64,000 nt of DNA. It comes from Lotus japonicus. Lineage: Eukaryota > Streptophyta > Magnoliopsida > Fabales > Fabaceae. Below, piece by piece: positions 22,470 to 33,095 of this stretch (positions within the stretch are counted from its first letter, which is position 1; each line of letters opens with the position of its first letter). The stretch spans positions 57,021,069 through 57,085,068 of the forward strand of contig NC_080042.1 of NCBI RefSeq assembly GCF_012489685.1, given 5' to 3'. Made by a program: the position numbers and the translations under genes. Below the pieces are notes generated by a model. That model ran no database searches. It was given only the letters and a program-made list of their open reading frames with translations, and was not told the DNA's origin.

Positions 22470-23294
22470 TGCCTTCCGCAGGGGCCCTTTCCTCCGTAGA
22501 GGAAATCAAAGCCCATCGCTTGGCAACCTTTGCCACTCTCCCTTCCCCCATCTCCGAGGCTCCTGACCAGGGGGATCTTGACCAACCATCGGAGCTTTCT
22601 ACCAGCGAATCCCTTTCTGACCTTGCCCACAGAGCTGGTGGGCTTTGCTGTTCTCCGCTATTAGAGGGCCTCCTTCGCACTGCCGGCTGCCAAGAGCAAG
22701 ATTTCCCTTCGCAACACCGTGTGTTTAATGACCCCAAGTATTCCCACTTCTTCTTTGTATACGAATACTTGTTTCTTGATCTTGGTGTTAAACTTCCCTT
22801 TTCACCCTTTCTCACCCAAGTGTTGTGTGACATTAACGTTTCTCCTTGCAAACTTCACCCTTGCTCCTGGGCCTATCTGAAGTGCTTTGAAATTCTCTGC
22901 CGCAGCGTTGATGTGGTGCCTTCCCTTGCCCTCTTTTCTTTTTTCTTCTAAACAGATCCCCGATCTCTGGAGACCCATGGTTGGGTCATTCTGGTGCCCT
23001 GGCCGGGCCGCGAACGATTTGTCCCTTACCAGGTTGGCCCCGAATCTTGGCTGGCCTGCCGGTACTTCCGGGTTATCGTCCACCCTGCCTACCCCACGTC
23101 GTTTACACAGAAGGATGGGAAGACCCTTTTCCCTTTTTATTGGACACAATGTCCCAAAACCACGTCTAATTCCCTCGAAACGCGTTCCTCCTCTCGAGAG
23201 AATTCTGCCATTGGTGCCTTATCCCAACTTCCTCTTTTCAATTGCGCTGACCTGCTTGGCGCTTCCCCAGGATCCAAACTGTTTCCTCGATTAG
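22470..23294 (+). pseudogene. Antisense accessory ORF of element B, first exon (PF04195-like)
   Basis: Starts ATG at 22470 (MPSAGALSSVEEIKAHRLA) and carries the family pattern HFFFVYEYLFLDLGVKLPFS, NVSPCKLHPCSWAYLKCFEI and, after an in-frame TAA at 22949-22951, YQVGPESWLACRYFRVIV and LFPFYWTQ. The same motifs occur in element A's antisense ORF. The exon ends CCTCGATTAG at the intron donor. It lies on the strand opposite pol. Confidence 0.75.
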
Positions 23295-23372
23295 GTTCTT
23301 CCTTTTAACCCCTTCTTCACACCTTTGTCTTAATCTTCTTCGCTTCTGACGATTCTTTCCTTTGTTTTTTAG
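23295..23372 (+). other. Probable intron in antisense ORF of element B
   Basis: GTTCTTCC donor and TTTGTTTTTTAG acceptor, 78 bases, T-rich. Without it the frame passes from FPRLG into NMKFSTSDLLEV. Position and size match the intron of element A's antisense ORF (19508-19580). Confidence 0.6.
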
Positions 23373-24403
23373 GGAACATGAAGTTTTCTACTTCCGATTT
23401 GCTGGAGGTCTTCCTCTCTGGGAACGTTAAGGCGCCTTCTCCGGCCCAAGTTGGAGAGAAAAGGCAAAGCTCGCCGATGGGCGAGGGCTCACCCCAGAAA
23501 AAGAAACTGGGTGAAACAGGCTCCCAAGTCGCTCCTCTGATTGATGCGAGCGAGAGACTCATTGCGCCCGCCCCGGCTGTCTCGGATAGCATACGTGACT
23601 CCTTGGTGCCCGATCATCATGGCGAGGCGAACACTTCCCCTGCTGTGGATACCTCTTGCCCCTTGACCTCGATGGCAGGCCAGCAGCCTCCATCCTCTGA
23701 CCGCCCGCCGTCTCCTCCGCCCGTCCAAACTGCTCAAGATTCACCACACCCCAAGGTTGGCGGCGAGGAAAAGGAACTCCCCTCGGGCCGCCCAAAGGAC
23801 CCCTCCAGCAGCAGTTCCCAGCCAAACCCCGCAGGAAGTTGCCCAAGAAGCTGTGTCAAGTCTTCTTCGCGCCGGCTGTCTGTTCGCCCAGGTGGCTTGG
23901 CATGCTCGGCCCCTCACCGGGATTGCGGGGCTCCGCCAAGAGGTGGAAAGGCTGCATTCCTTCAACCTTCAAGCCAACAAGACCTGCTCCAAGCTGTCCA
24001 CCCAGTTAGCCACTGAGGTGGATAAGACCAAGAAGATGCAGAAAAAAACTTGCGGAAGCGAAGCTTGCACAGGTAGCGGCAGACGAGAAGGAGAAGGAAC
24101 TTGAGAACCAGGTTGAGGGACTTCGTAAGGACCTTAGCGCCAAGGAGGCCATTATCGCTTCTCAAGAGGGAAACCTTGCTGCTAAAGATAAGGAGATTCC
24201 CGATCTGCGCGAAGGGCTGGCGACCAAAGGTGAGTTACTTGCTGAGGCCCGATCACATTTGGAATCGAAATGCAGATTCTTGGTCGAGAAGGATGCCCAG
24301 GCTGTCGCCCTGGAAGAGTAGATAAGGAGAGAAGCTATTTTTGCGATGGCCAACGAGCGTATCCGCGACTTCCTAATTTGTAAAGCTCAGGTCAAGCACC
24401 TCC
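23373..24403 (+). pseudogene. Antisense accessory ORF of element B, second exon, left part
   Basis: Begins NMKFSTSDLLEVFLSG, continues through a Pro/Ser-rich low-complexity region (23450-23850), then after a frameshift near 23840-24040 a Lys/Glu/Ala/Leu-rich coiled coil (about 24040-24320, including LAAKDKEIPDLREGL). It is interrupted at KHL by the solo LTR at 24404. A TAG in the coiled-coil part (about 24319) is a further lesion. Confidence 0.7.
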
Positions 24404-25609
24404 TGAAGGTGTGAAAAACACTAGAAAGGGGGGGGGGTTGAATAGAGTTTTTGATAAACGTTTCCCTTTTCTGAAGTTTTGGAAAACTTAAAGATAAAAC
24501 TAGGTGCTAAATAATATAAGAAAGAGCACGCAAGTATTTTATCCTGGTTCACTTGAGATAAAAGCTCAAGCTAATCCAGTCCACCCGTGAAGGTGATTTC
24601 TTCCTTCTTCTGATGAAGGCAATCCACTAATCAGGTAAATGTTACAACTGCACTTGAAACCTACAAGTGACTAACAATACACTGACTTAGCTCACACTAA
24701 GATTCACTTTCTTAGTTTTCTCTAGGATCCGATCAACCTTGATCTCCTAAAGGTAAACTAAACAACTGTTTAAGAAAGTATTGTTTACAAAGAGATTGCT
24801 TCTAAAAAGCTTGTAGCAAACACAATGAATTCAAGATGAAAGAATGCTTAGAAAGTTAGAGTATAGCTTGCGCGTATGAGATTCTTTCAACCGCATCTTT
24901 CAATCTTCAGTCTCTATTTATACTCCAAGGATTAGGTTTGAACGCTGCATGGGAATGCTACCGTTGGAGGGCAGGTCTGGAATTTCCAGCTTCTGCTGTG
25001 ACTGAGTATGTTAGGTAGGTCGTCAGGATAGTACATTAGCTTTTGTACTTTGGATAGTGACTTGACGGTTACCCTTGTAGACTTCCGATCAGAGGAAAGC
25101 TTCGTGTTGAAACTTGTGAAACTTGTTGATCAGAGTCAGAGGGAAGCATGGATCCTCTGACCGTTGTATCTTCTGATTCTGAACTCAGAGCGAAGTACTT
25201 GGTCTTCAGAGCCATTCTGCTTCTGGATTTCAGAGTCTCCACTCTTCAGCTTCTGGATCTTCAGAGTCTTCTACACCATCAGAACATCTGAACCTTCAGA
25301 GTGTCTGGGTTGTCAAAACGTCTGGACCATCAGAGCTTCAAGTGAGCTGAATCCATATCAGAGCTTGATTGACTTCAGATCTTCTGAAGCTTTTCTACTG
25401 TGCAGACTGATCATAGCGATTTGAGAGCGTTGCTTGGGTCACTTTTTAAGCACAGTGCTTCTGATTTGTGTGAGATAATATTAAGGTCAGAGCCTATAAA
25501 TAGCACACTCAGAAAACACGTTAGAGTACCATAATTGTTCATACTAAAATGTTAACTTGTAATCATCAAAACATAGAGTTGTACTACTCGATCAAAACTT
25601 GATCTTACA
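24404..25609 (+). mobile_element. Solo LTR with CCTCC target duplication
   Basis: A 1206 bp sequence from TGAAGGTGTG to GATCTTACA with perfect 5 bp duplications CCTCC at 24399-24403 and 25610-25614. Deleting it and one CCTCC restores the antisense ORF across the site. A run of G at 24427-24437, a TATA box at 25495-25503 and many CTTCTGA/TCAGAGC motifs (25130-25400) fit an LTR of a large copia element of the SIRE/Maximus kind, but the family is a guess. No internal domain remains. Confidence 0.85.
25495..25503 (+). promoter_or_regulatory. TATA box of solo LTR
   Basis: TATAAATAG about 115 bases before the LTR end, marking the LTR as plus-oriented. Confidence 0.5.
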
Positions 25610-25614
25610 CCTCC

Positions 25615-25733
25615 ATCCAAATGTCAACCCTGAACCCCTGGGAGTTTTCAAAAGGATTACCCCTGCCGGACTGGTGGATCGGGAAGATCCGCTGGAAGTC
25701 GCTCACGTTGACCTTGGAGACGCTGTGGAATAA
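25615..25733 (+). pseudogene. Antisense accessory ORF of element B, C-terminal end
   Basis: Continues the frame after the solo LTR: KHL joins to HPNVNPEPLGVFKRITP and AGLVDREDPL, ending with TAA at 25731-25733. Element A has the same ending (EHLHPRIDLRQMG...TPTGLVG). The two copies together define a conserved C-terminal signature H-L-H-P-x-[IV]-[ND]...G-x-F-K-R-[IV]-T-P-x-G-L-V. Confidence 0.75.
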
Positions 25734-26465
25734 GATTGAAAAGTGTAATGTTAATTTGTTTGAAGTTATTGTAACGTTTTGCACCTTTTAATTTCGTTTA
25801 AAACTCTTTGTTTGTATTTTGCTTTCAAGTTTGATCGATTCAACTTTATTTCTTTACGTTTTGTGTTTGTTTTAGCACTTTCCGGAGTTTTCTTTTCTCT
25901 TAACACCCGCTATAGTTCCCTTGATGGTGTGCTTTGTTTAACTAGGACTTCTGCTCAATTTTTGAACTGAGGCTTTCGTCACACCAATATTTCCCGTAAG
26001 AGCAGGTGTGGCCTCGCTGGTTTTGCCTCGGCGAGGACTTATTGTTGCTAGGGACCCAATGGCCATATAGGTTTACCCAGACTTATGCCTAGGTATGTTC
26101 GCGCGCCCATATTTCGGGGAGATTTTTGGGATAAGAAACTTATCCGCACACATCGCCGACGAGTGACGGCGAGGTGCGTCGACTTTTCCAGAGCGATCCC
26201 CATATTTCAAGGTCGTGTTGGGATCGCCACCTTCAGGGAATTTTTCTCACCTAGCTCTCGCTGCAATTCAGTGTGATTGAAATTGTTGGATACAATTTTT
26301 GTATTTTCAATCATACGTGATAGTCAACAAACACCCGAGATAGAGAACAAGAACGTGTCTTTGTTTTTACCATTTAGGCGCTTTGGCCAACAAACTCTCG
26401 AAATGGAGAACAAGAACATGTCTTTGTTTTTACACCTTCAATCTTCGCAAGACGCGCCTAGCTAA
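25734..26465. other. Conserved non-coding block between antisense ORF and pol, element B
   Basis: 25985-26265 matches, inverted, 16850-17130 of element A. Near 26327-26432 there are two imperfect copies of a unit ending AACAAGAACRTGTCTTTGTT. An imperfect hairpin lies at 26274-26320 (GATTGAAATTGTTGGATACA and its partner). No ORF. Confidence 0.5.
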
Positions 26466-27335
26466 TCATCCTCGCACCAAGACCAGCTCCCTGTCAATCC
26501 TGTAGCTGTAATAGTATTTCAGGCTCGCCGCGTTCCAGGAACGTGGTACTCGCCTTCCGTCCAAGCTCTCCAGGTGATAAGCCCCCTTCCCTAAGGCCTT
26601 TAAAATTCTGTAGGGGCCTTCCCAGATTGGACTCAACTTATTCCCAATGCTTCCGGTTCGTTTTTTCAGCACCAGGTCCCCCTCCTGTATCGCCCTCGAT
26701 TGCACTTTCAAGTCATACTTCGCCGCAGCTCGCTGCTTCATCGCAGCCTCTCTGATGCGAGCCTCATCGTGTGTTTCCGACAACAAATCTAACTTTACCG
26801 CCATGTTGTCAGAATTCTCGCCCTCAAACCGCGGCGCTGTTCGCCAAGAACTAATGTCTATTTCTACGGGCAACATGGTGTCCGCCCCATAGGCCATCCT
26901 GAATGGTGTTTCCCCAGTGGTTGAGTGCTGCGTTGTATTGTAAGACCAGATTACAACCGGGAGTTCATCCAACCAGGCTCCCTTCGCCTCTGAGAGTCGG
27001 CGCTTCAAACCTCGCAAGATCACCTTATTCAACGACTCTGCTTGCCCGTTAGTTTGAGGATGTTCCACTGAAGAGAACCTTCTCTGAATACCCATATCTT
27101 CGCAGAATTCTCTTGTTTGGTTACTTGCAAAATGTGTCCCATTATCTGAAACGATCGCCCTTGGTACCCCAAATCGGCATACGATACTTTTCCAGTAAAA
27201 ACTTACGATCTTGGCTGCAGTAATGCTCGCGAGGGGCTCGACTTCTACCCATTTGGTGAAGTAATCCACTGCTACGAGGATGAACTTCATTTGTGACCTG
27301 GCGGTGGGGAAGGGCCCGACGAGGTCAACCCCCTA
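26466..27335 (-). pseudogene. Integrase catalytic core, element B
   Basis: A 274-codon open frame (26466-27290) with the D-D-E core: VAVDYFTKWVEV (first Asp), IVSDNGTHF (second Asp), HPQTNGQAESLNK (Glu), then a C-terminal region (LVLKKRTG...SPIWEGPYRI) of gypsy integrases. A TAG at 27333-27335 separates it from the preceding PFAM (PFAM-stop-GVDLVGPFPTA), where the family normally has Trp. Integrase inserts the cDNA into the host chromosome. The core itself has no internal stop. Confidence 0.85.
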
Positions 27336-27580
27336 CATGGCGAAGGGCCATGGGGAGCTAATCGTGGCCAACTGTTCCGCTGGGGCCCTGGGCAAGTCTG
27401 CAAACACTTGACACTTTTCGCATTTTTTCACGAATTCTGCACAATCTTTTCTTATTGTAGGCCAGTAAAAACCTGCTCTGAGGACTTTGCTAGCCAGAGA
27501 CCTTCCTTCGATGTGACCAGCGCAAACCCCCCCGTGAACCTTTGCAAGACAACCTCGTATTTCCCGGGCAGAAGACATCT
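27336..27580 (-). pseudogene. Integrase zinc-binding domain, element B
   Basis: The frame reads VHGGVCAGHIEGRSLASKVL, then FYWPTIRKDC and CEKCQVFA, giving the H-H-C-C zinc finger of integrase. It is out of frame with the upstream RNase H segment, so a frameshift lies at about 27540-27580. Confidence 0.8.
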
Positions 27581-28630
27581 CAGGAGTGGCAAACTAAATC
27601 CTCGTCGAAAGAGTATCCCGTCGACTAAAGTGTAGTGTCCTGCCTCCCTCCTTTGTTCCTTCGAGTATTTTACTACTGCACTCGGTTCTCCCGCCAATAT
27701 GTCTACGATAGGGTCCATCCAAGTTTCTTGGCGGCCAACTGAGGCCATCAACTCTTCTTCTATGCTAGGATTGGCGAGCGTCTCCTGGATCACACTTCGA
27801 TTATTTCTAGGCTTCCGAGTGCTTGCCAATGTCGCTAGGGCGTCTGCCCTTTGATTCTGTGCCCTTGGCACGAACTCAACTACGACCTCTTGGAGTCGAC
27901 CCATCAACATTCGTACGCGCTCTAGATATTTTATCAAGGTCGGCTCCTTCACCTGGAATTCCCCATTTACTTTGTTTGCCACTAGCAACGAGTCCGTTCA
28001 AACCAGCAAACTGTCAATCTGTACCTCAATTGCTAACTTCAACCCGGCGATCAGGGCCTCATATTCTGCCTGGTTATTGCTGGCCTTAAATTGGAATCTG
28101 AGGGACTGCTCTAATACCAACTCCCCAGGCCCTTGTAGTGTGACCTCTGCTCCACTTCCGTTGTCATTTGATGACCCATCGACAAAAAATGTCCATTGCG
28201 TGCTCACCTTCTCACCGTCTTCCGGCGTTAACTCCACCACAAAATCAGCTAAAGTCTGCGCACTGACCTTCCCCCTTTTGTCGTATTGCAAACCGTATTC
28301 TGACAATTCAACCGACCATGCGACAAGTCTCCCTGACAAATCTGGCTTCTGCAACACCTGTCTCAAAGGAAGATCAGTTCTTACTTTTACCTGAAAGCTT
28401 TGAAAGTAAGGTCTTAGGCGTCTGGCGGTAACAAGGACGGCGAGCGTCGCCTTCTCTATCTTCTGATACCTAATCTCCGCCCCTTGAAGTGTATGGCTTA
28501 CGAAATAAACTATTTTTTGCTCTCCGTTTATCTCCTGAAGAATGACGGAGCTGATTGCATGATCGCTGACAGAAAAATACAAGTGCAAAGGGAGGCCTTG
28601 GGCAGGTTTTGATAACACGGGTGGCGCGAA
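27540..28630 (-). pseudogene. RNase H region (gypsy and archaeal-type) of element B
   Basis: Two frames in the same phase, 27998-28618 and 27452-27988, are separated by a TGA at 27998-28000. The first contains the gypsy RNase H remnant (YFVSHTLQGAEIRY, QKIEKATLAVL) and then FVDGSSNDNGSGAEV and NNQAEYEALIAGL, the archaeal-type RNase H that marks the Tat lineage. The second continues SLLVANKVNGEFQ and RADALATLAS. RNase H removes the RNA strand during reverse transcription. Confidence 0.85.
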
Positions 28631-29467
28631 CTACATCTCTTTGAGACGTTTAAAAGCTTCTTCGCATTTTGAAATCCACTCAAACGCCGCATTATTCTTT
28701 AGGCACTTGAAGAATGGGGTCGACTTTTCGCCTGAGTGAGGGAGAAACCCGGACGGGGCCGCAATCCGTCCCGTCAGGCGCTGCACCTCTTTTACACTGC
28801 TGGGGCTTTTCATTTCTTGGATCGCTCTACACTTATCTAGATTGATCTCAATCCCTCTTGACGTAATCATGAAGCCTAAAAACTTCCCACCCTGTATACC
28901 AACAGAACACTTCTCCGGATTGAGCCTCAGATTATGCTTTCGGAGCCTACCAAAAGCTTCCGTCAAATCCTCATGATGACTTGATCCCAAAACTGATTTT
29001 ACGATCATATCATCAACATATACCTCCATGTTTCTCCCCACTTGGCCCTCAAATACCATATCCATCAGCCGCTGATACGTCGCCCCCGCATTCTTCAGCC
29101 CGAAGGGCATGGTTTGATAACAGTAGTTTACTCTAGCAGTCATGAAGGTCATTTTGTCTTCATCCGACGGGTGCATCTTGATTTGGTGATATCCTGAATT
29201 GACATCCATCAGACTCAGCAGCTCATTTCCTGACGCTCCATCCACTAGCTTGTCTAAGCTCGGTAATGGATAAGAATCTTTCGGACATGCCTTGTTCAAG
29301 TCTGTGTAGTCTACACACATTCGCCATTTTCCGTTCGCCTTCTTTACCATTACCACATTCGCCAGCCAAGTAGGATACTTAATTTCCCATATGAAGTCTA
29401 CCGCCAGCAATTGGTTTACCTCTTGCTGGATTGCCTTTTCCTTTTCATCGCCCATTCGCCGGCGTGT
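28631..29467 (-). pseudogene. Reverse transcriptase, element B
   Basis: A 274-codon frame (28631-29455) with the gypsy RT signature in order: VVMVKKANGKWRMCVDYTDL, CPKDSYPLP, LMDVNSGYHQIKM, MPFGLKNAGATYQRLMD, and the catalytic YVDDMIVK (YVDD at 29009-29020), then FLGFMITSRGIE. It is intact internally, bounded by TAG at 28631-28633 and, upstream, TAG at 29468-29470. It would copy the element RNA into cDNA. Confidence 0.9.
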
Positions 29468-30540
29468 CTAGGTCACTGGTTTATTTTTGGGATTTAGTGC
29501 TAGCATGTGGCAAATGAAGTTCGGGTCTATTCCTGGCATGTCATTGTGACTCCAAGCAAAAAGATCGAGGTTCTCGCCCAATAGCTTTGATAATCTTTGT
29601 TCTTGGGCTTCAGTCAGTCGGGTCTTTATTTTGAGTATCTTCTCGCCAAATTTCAGCTCCTTGGTTTCTTTAATCGGCGTGGGCCTGTTGACTCGCCCCT
29701 CTCCCCTTACATCTAGGTTCTCTTCTGGTGCATCCACCTCGTTGCATCGGTGCCCCACCGAAGCGTTCCTTTTCCCGTACCGGTCTACCGTTGCAGTAGC
29801 ACTCCCTTGAGTTTTCTGGTCCACAACCACTCTCCTAACTCGCCCATTCGGCAAAGGATATTTAACCTCCAAGTGTGCCGTTGAAATCACAGCGCACAAC
29901 CGGTTCAAGGTGTTTCTGCCAATTATCATGTTGTAAGATCCCTCCGTTCCATGGATTAAGTATTTCACCCTCAGCGTCCTAGCATTCTCTCGCTCGTCGA
30001 ATGTGGTATCAAGGTCAAGGACGCCTCTCACCCATACTTGCTCGCCTGCAAACCCCACTAGAGTCCCTGCATAGGGAGTGAGATCTGCTTCATTCAAACC
30101 AAGCCGATCAAATGCCCTGCCGTAAATGATGTCCGCTGAACTCCCTTGATCCAAAAGTACTCGTTGCACATTAAGTTGGTTGACGCGGATGAGGATTACA
30201 ATCAGATCGTCTAGATGTGGCATTATTCCAACGAAGTCATCAGATGAAAGGGTAATGTCTAGATGTGACAAATCGAAAGGAACCTCTGTTACCGTGTTCA
30301 CCGCCCTAGCGTACCGCTTTCTAGCTGCACTGGTGATTCCTCCTCCTTCAAATCCTCTGACGATCGTGTGCACACCTTTAGATACCGGAGCATTACCTCC
30401 CCGTATTCTAGTAGGTTTTCCTGCCGCTATCAGTTTTCCCACCTCACGCTGCAACGTGCGGCATTCCTCTGTGACGTGACCCATGGCCTGGTGATAAACG
30501 CACCACTCGCCTCCCGGCTCACCGCTTATTCGCGTTACTA
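29468..30540 (-). pseudogene. gag zinc knuckle and protease, element B
   Basis: The frame 29468-30484, extended upstream by WCVYHQAMGHVTEEC (C-x2-H-x4-H-x4-C knuckle), continues into the aspartic protease RVLLDQGSSADIIYGRAF and YNMIIGRNTLNRL, and the pre-RT linker EQRLSKLLGENLDLFAWSH. It ends at the TAG 29468-29470, which sits in phase with the reverse transcriptase frame. The motif order equals that of element A. Confidence 0.85.
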
Positions 30541-31038
30541 ACAGTTCTCAGAAGATTTCCGATTTAGACGATTTGTACAGGCACTCTAGCTTTCCTTTTG
30601 GAGATGAGTTTCTCCATTTCATCAAGGATTTCTAATAGCTTTCCCTTTGCGGTGTCCGAGGCTCCGCCGCTATATTTGCTCCCCGAGTTTCTGTGTCCTG
30701 CTGCTCCAATTACTTATGTCGCGAATCAGCCACCTCCAATCTCCGAGAGTGTCCAACGACTGAGGTGACGACGGTCTTTCTTCTGAAGGTTTCAACAAGG
30801 AGACTGAAGACTCCGCCTCCTCCTCGCGTCGCCTTCTATACGCGTGACGCAAACCACGTGCGTGTTGCGCCAAATGTTCCATCCTTCGTTCGCTTCGTCG
30901 ACGTTGCAATCCCATCAAGTGCCACCAACAAATCAAGAATTTGACTAAGGAATCAAAAACCAAAGAGAATTGCGCGAAAAATCAAACTTCACTCTGCTAA
31001 ACCACAATCCACGTAGTCCGGGAATCGAAATCTACCGA
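30541..31038 (-). pseudogene. Deleted gag N-terminal region, element B
   Basis: A frame at 30670-30963 carries an Arg/Glu-rich segment (LRHAYRRRREEEAESS) that would precede the gag core, but the core itself (the TWF...L-K-Q-Y-M region seen in element A) is absent between here and the zinc knuckle. An internal deletion is inferred. Confidence 0.5.
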
Positions 31039-31056
31039 TCCCCACAGACGACGCCA
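31039..31056 (-). other. Primer-binding site, element B
   Basis: On the minus strand TGGCGTCGTCTGTGGGGA, one base different from element A's site, two bases after the LTR end. Confidence 0.75.
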
Positions 31057-31058
31057 AA

Positions 31059-31199
31059 TGTTCCATCATGAACATTGAGATGAGGTATAGTACCTAAGGT
31101 GTGAGGAACGTGATGTGGGCCTCTCACTCTCTCTAAGAATCTCACATCACGTTCCTCACACCTTAGGTACTATACCTCATCTCAATGTTCATGATGGAA
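31059..31199. repeat. Inverted LTR-end hairpin at 5' side of element B
   Basis: 31059-31117 is the last about 59 bases of the LTR on the minus strand. 31121-31199 is the same LTR end on the plus strand. The arms (TGTTCCATCATGAACATTG... and ...CAATGTTCATGATGGAA) are nearly perfectly complementary, with a 25-base loop. The rest of the 5' LTR is missing. Confidence 0.85.
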
Positions 31200-33095
31200 T
31201 AGGAACATTAACACTCAGTCCTTATAATATTTTTTCAATTGCACTGTACACTTCGTTCTCTTACCCATGAGATAATGTGTTCTATCTTCTAAATTTATAT
31301 TTTCCCAAGTCCGCTACTTCTCTAGAGAAAGCAAAAATTTGTGCAAGTGCATTTGTGTTCTTCTTCTATTCTCTTTTTCCTAATATAATTAATAGTGTTA
31401 TCTTTTCTCCACGATTTCATCTGATCTTCCCCTGTTCTTATTTTTTTTCGTTTAGGTCTTTTACTTCTTCGGAGAAAGTACTCATCATTTGCGCAGGCAT
31501 ATGTGCATTTCTTCTCTTTATTTTCTTGTGATATATTGTGTGCTATATTTTTCTTCATGATTCCTTTTCCCATTTTCTTATTTTTTTAACATGCCATGCA
31601 TAATATTGTGAACCATAATTTCCATAAAATTGTGCGTGATTTGGTATTTGATCTACTTTATGTGGAGTTCTTTTCTTCTATCTTCTTTATTTTCCCTTAC
31701 TTTCACTTTGCTTTGGTATTATCCTCAGTCATTTTAGAGGCAAGGGGATCAATATAAGGGAGTGTACATTCAAATGTTGCGAGATATTGAGGATGAGCAT
31801 GTAATGAGACAAGTTCAAAGGAAGACATGAGGATGTTTTATTTCAACAAAGGAATGATGAGTTAGGCCAATGACAAACCTATCAAGGGATAATATTCGAG
31901 AGCTCCAAGATAGAAAAACATACACAAAATGAATCTGAAATGTGATCCAATTTTGTGTGAATTAAAATAAATTTTCATTTTATATTTTATATTTTTCACA
32001 CAAAGGTTTAACTTTGATCCATACTTTTACACGTTTAAAGATCCTTCACTTTGTAATAATTTCCTTTTTACAAGAAAGAAGATTTAGTAAGTCAGACGAT
32101 CATCTTCTTAGTTTGCTCAAAGCATTAACCTGCTAGATTTACAAATGTTTTCTAAGTAATATGTTTTGATGCACAGTTTAATTTTTATCTTTTGTATGTA
32201 GAAAACATGAAAAAATAACTTAATAAAAGTAAAATATGCAGCGTTCGTTGCATTTAGAAAAAAAATATTATTTATTTAATTTTTAGATCACCACTTCAAT
32301 AATTTTATGGGTTTACATATATATACATATATATATATATATTTAAAAAAAAATTATTGTATACTTTTTATCCCTACTGAAAAATGAATTTTAAAGTTAT
32401 TAGTGATCTTAATATAAATATTAAATGCATTTTATATAATTTTTTTGTTACAAGCATTTTATATAATTTGTTTGCCTCATATATAGTTTTGCCTCATTAT
32501 ATAAGAGTACTTTTTTAAAATAATATTAAATATTTTATAAATTGATAATTATGAAAACAATACCAACAAATTGATCAGTCTAAACCATTGATGTCACAAC
32601 ATTTTTGTTATAAAAATGGTAGAAGGAAGATAAAGTACCTACATACTACCCGTTAAGGCGTCAGTTGCATGCTGAGGAGGCCAGCAGAAGCTCACTCCTG
32701 GAAGGAGCGTTGAGGGATCTCTCTTAGGAGGGTTACTGCCAACTGGGTAGGGGATCTTAATCCTCGCGACCTATGAGGATGTGAAAGTTAAACCCGAAGC
32801 CAGTTGTGTCGACCCATGTTTGCTGGATGTCACATTTTTTGTTTTTTTTTATAAGCGTCACATTTTTTGTTATTATGGTTTTAAAATAAAACATCTTTTG
32901 TACTATTTCTATCCAAAAAAAAAATTCTTAATCGACATTAATATGTTTTTTTTAAATCAATGTATAAAATTCATTAATTAAATAATTTATATTATATATA
33001 TATTCAAACATTTATATATTTATGCAATTAAAAACGGTACAAAATTGCATAAGTATAATATTACACTAATTGTAAATATTATTTATAGTAAAGTA
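31200..33095. other. AT-rich region, probably internal Helitron sequence
   Basis: No gene recognised. An imperfect tandem duplication of about 140 bases occurs at 31311-31590 (both units contain ACTTCT...GGAGAAAG or GAGAAAGC and end TTCTTATTTTTTT). A GC-richer island lies at 32640-32830, flanked by similar GATGTCACA...TTTTTGTT strings at 32589 and 32826, possibly the target duplication of an old unclassified insertion such as a SINE. AT microsatellites occur near 32318-32342. Confidence 0.45.

Larger units (their letters stand above)
21496..31117 (-). mobile_element. Tat-lineage gypsy element B (defective)
   Basis: Minus-strand order: truncated 5' LTR (31059-31117), primer site, damaged gag, zinc knuckle, protease, reverse transcriptase, RNase H (including an archaeal-type second RNase H domain typical of Tat), integrase, conserved non-coding block, antisense accessory ORF on the plus strand, and 3' LTR. 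The pol frame is nearly complete but has four in-frame stops and at least one frameshift. The gag core is missing. A 1206 bp solo LTR is inserted in the antisense ORF. Confidence 0.85.
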
